Assembly (NCBI GenBank): GCA_004555735.1
Contig: SFHH01000076.1
Span: forward strand, 1 to 9,136
DNA length: 9,136 nt
Reading direction: 5' to 3'
Source: Acidaminococcus fermentans
Lineage (GTDB): Bacteria > Bacillota_C > Negativicutes > Acidaminococcales > Acidaminococcaceae
Shown: piece after piece, positions 8,045 to 9,136 of the stretch
Numbering within the stretch: position 1 is the first letter of the stretch
How the letters are laid out: every line of letters begins with the position of its first letter
Notes under the pieces: model-generated
The model's database searches: none
Seen by the model: the letters and a program-made list of their open reading frames with translations, nothing else
What the model was told of the DNA's origin: nothing
Made by a program: the position numbers and the translations under genes

Positions 8045-8081
8045 AACGGGGGTGTTGCACAGAACGTGCAACACCCCCGTT
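8045..8081 (-). terminator. Strong GC-rich hairpin after the carbon-nitrogen hydrolase
   Basis: A perfect 16-bp inverted repeat (8045-8060 with 8066-8081) closes a 5-nt loop (8061-8065), 2-3 nt past the amidase stop codon (8084-8086). The core is CGGGGGTGTTGCAC / GTGCAACACCCCCG. In the minus-strand direction only four T's follow (partly in the stem), so the tail is short, but stem strength and position make a terminator the best reading. It also precedes the symporter promoter. The palindrome could alternatively bind a protein. Confidence 0.75.
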
Positions 8082-8083
8082 CT

Positions 8084-8911
8084 TCATTTTCTCTCCAATT
8101 CGTAGACATCCGGCCGACGGTTGTCCAAAGTAAAAGTGCTCTGCCGGACTTTGGTCACATAGTCCAGGTCGATTTCGGCGGTGATCACACCCGTTTTTTC
8201 TGAGGCTCTGGCAATCACGGTCCCCCAAGGATCCACAATCATAGAGTTTCCATAGGCGGTGAAACGGGGCTTCTTCCCCATTTGATCCGGAGCGATCACA
8301 TAGCATTCGTTCTCGATGGCCCGGGCCCGGACCAGGATTTCCCAGTGGTCCTTCCCTGTATTCACAGTGAAATTGGCAGGCACCGCGAAGATCTTCGTTC
8401 CTTCCAGAGCCATGATCCGGAACATCTCCCCGAACCGGATATCGTAACAGATGCCAAGGCCTAGTTTTCCCAGGTCCGTATCTGCCACTGTCAAATCATG
8501 GCCCGGGCAAACCCTGTCGCTTTCCCGGCTGGTGACCCCATTGGGCAGCACCACATCGAAGGGGTGGATCTTAGCATATTTGGCAGCCAGGGTGCCGTCC
8601 GGCCGGATCAGGAAAGTGGTGTTGAAGGGACGGGCCGGATCTTCTGGATTGTGTTCATAGATACTCCCGGCCTCCAGCCAAAGGCCTAGTTCCCGGGCCA
8701 GTCCGGACAGGCGCTGGAACGTAGGACCTCCCGGAATGGATTCCGCTTCCTGGGCCATGTTCCGTCCGATGTAATTCATGGATTCCGGCAGGACCACCAG
8801 TTGGGCCCCCCGGTCAGCCGCCTCACGGATATAGCCTTCCGCAGCAGCCAGGTTGGCCATCTTGTCATCCTGGGAATCCATCTGGATGGCAGCAGCAATG
8901 AATTTAGTCAT
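8084..8911 (-). CDS. Carbon-nitrogen hydrolase, Nit1/Nit2-like amidase
   Basis: Cytoplasmic nitrilase-superfamily amidohydrolase of 275 aa. The Glu-Lys-Cys catalytic triad is complete: Glu43 in VLPESMN, Lys114 in KYAKIHPFD and Cys155 in GLGICYDIRF. The segments around DHWEILVRARAIENECYVIAP (starting near 188) and YGNSMIVDPWGTVIA, and the NRRPDVYE end, are typical of the Nit branch. Known members hydrolyse deaminated glutathione or omega-amides such as alpha-ketoglutaramate. The exact substrate cannot be read from sequence. One variation is FGEM after the Cys motif, where FPEL is common. The ATG at 8909-8911 has AAAGGAG (8918-8924) 6 nt upstream. It is followed immediately by a strong hairpin and is probably transcribed from an upstream promoter not clearly visible here. 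It uses a few CTA Leu codons (8462-8464, 8687-8689), which are rare in the neighbours. Confidence 0.93.
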   Translation of the reverse strand: MTKFIAAAIQMDSQDDKMANLAAAEGYIREAADRGAQLVVLPESMNYIGRNMAQEAESIPGGPTFQRLSGLARELGLWLEAGSIYEHNPEDPARPFNTTFLIRPDGTLAAKYAKIHPFDVVLPNGVTSRESDRVCPGHDLTVADTDLGKLGLGICYDIRFGEMFRIMALEGTKIFAVPANFTVNTGKDHWEILVRARAIENECYVIAPDQMGKKPRFTAYGNSMIVDPWGTVIARASEKTGVITAEIDLDYVTKVRQSTFTLDNRRPDVYELERK

Positions 8912-8925
8912 GTGGTTCTCCTTTC

Positions 8926-8997
8926 GGCGTAGCAGTCAGCCTGCGCCCCCTGTATATCCGCCCTTTTCAAGGGCGGGGGACCAGCCGCAAGGCTGGT
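8926..8997 (-). repeat. Three consecutive hairpins in the epimerase-amidase gap
   Basis: In transcript order: a 7-bp stem ACCAGCC/GGCTGGT with a 4-nt loop (8980-8997), an 8-bp stem CCGCCCTT/AAGGGCGG with a 3-nt loop (8958-8976), and a 7-bp stem GGCGCAG/CTG..CGCC with a 5-nt loop and a 3-nt bulge (8926-8947). None is followed by a T-run, so they are not classic terminators. The last ends 2 nt before the amidase Shine-Dalgarno sequence. The look is that of a dispersed intergenic element (REP/MITE-like), which is inferred. I see no convincing promoter here. Confidence 0.55.
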
Positions 8998-9014
8998 GGT
9001 GGATTCGTCACTCA

Positions 9015-9136
9015 TCACTCAATATGATAATATTCCCGATACCATTGGGCGAATTTCCCCAGCCCTTCCGCAATGGTGGTGCGGGGCTTGAATCCGAAAT
9101 CCTTTTCCAGTTCACTGACATCCGCATAGGTCTGGT
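9015..9136 (-). CDS. C-terminal end of an NAD-dependent epimerase, UDP-glucuronate 4-epimerase type (partial)
   Basis: The last 39 codons are present and the 5' part lies beyond the window edge. The translation contains QTYADVSELEKDFGFKP followed by a TTIAEGLGKFAQWYREYY tail. This is the typical end of extended short-chain dehydrogenase/reductase epimerases of the CapI/UDP-glucuronate 4-epimerase group. Such enzymes make UDP-galacturonate for capsule or lipopolysaccharide. Another NDP-sugar epimerase is possible because the NAD-binding and catalytic motifs are not visible. The stop is TGA (9015-9017), followed in frame by a second TGA (9012-9014). Confidence 0.8.
   Translation of the reverse strand, partial: QTYADVSELEKDFGFKPRTTIAEGLGKFAQWYREYYHIE

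Noticed and set aside
7915..8203. Small plus-strand frames across the symporter upstream region
   Set aside because: They translate the inverted repeat and promoter region, have no convincing ribosome binding site and resemble no known family.
7764..8306. 180-codon minus-strand frame overlapping the amidase end and the symporter start
   Set aside because: It runs through a strong hairpin, a promoter region and two conserved genes in a different frame, and shows no protein features.
8948..8980. Promoter for the amidase from a TTGAAA and a TATACA block
   Set aside because: The two blocks are separated by only about 8 bp and TTGAAA is part of a hairpin, so the spacing does not fit a sigma-A promoter.

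Overview
All eight genes recognised here lie on the minus strand, so transcription runs from high to low coordinates. The window looks like an ordinary chromosomal housekeeping segment. Gene content and order (tig, clpP, clpX, lon, ysxC), strong AGGAGG-type ribosome binding sites and a moderately high GC content suggest a Firmicutes genome. The protein style and hairpin style lean towards Negativicutes (Acidaminococcus- or Megasphaera-like), but that placement is an impression and was not computed.

Reading along the direction of transcription: (1) 9136-9015 holds the last 39 residues of an NAD-dependent epimerase of the UDP-glucuronate 4-epimerase type, entering from outside the window. (2) 9014-8912 is a gap of about 100 bp packed with three small hairpins. 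(3) 8911-8084 is a Nit-type carbon-nitrogen hydrolase, followed 3 bp after its stop by a 16-bp perfect-stem hairpin. (4) 7927-6515 is an AGCS-family sodium/amino-acid symporter with its own candidate promoter and a clear terminator. (5) 6325-50 is the proteostasis cluster: trigger factor, ClpP, ClpX, Lon and the ribosome-assembly GTPase YsxC. A terminator-like hairpin separates clpX from lon. lon and ysxC are one base apart and probably translationally coupled.

The cluster forms a coherent chain. Trigger factor receives nascent chains at the ribosome exit, ClpXP and Lon degrade tagged or misfolded proteins, and YsxC helps build the 50S subunit. The symporter and amidase are plausibly both involved in amino-acid and amide nitrogen metabolism, but a strong hairpin separates them and a functional link is only inferred.

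I found no CRISPR array, transposase, phage gene, tRNA/rRNA, riboswitch or sign of a new multi-gene system. The items worth a second look are non-coding: a TGTTGC/GCAACA hairpin type seen twice after gene ends, the cluster of hairpins at 8926-8997, the hairpin on the clpX stop codon, and a paired heptamer in the tig leader.
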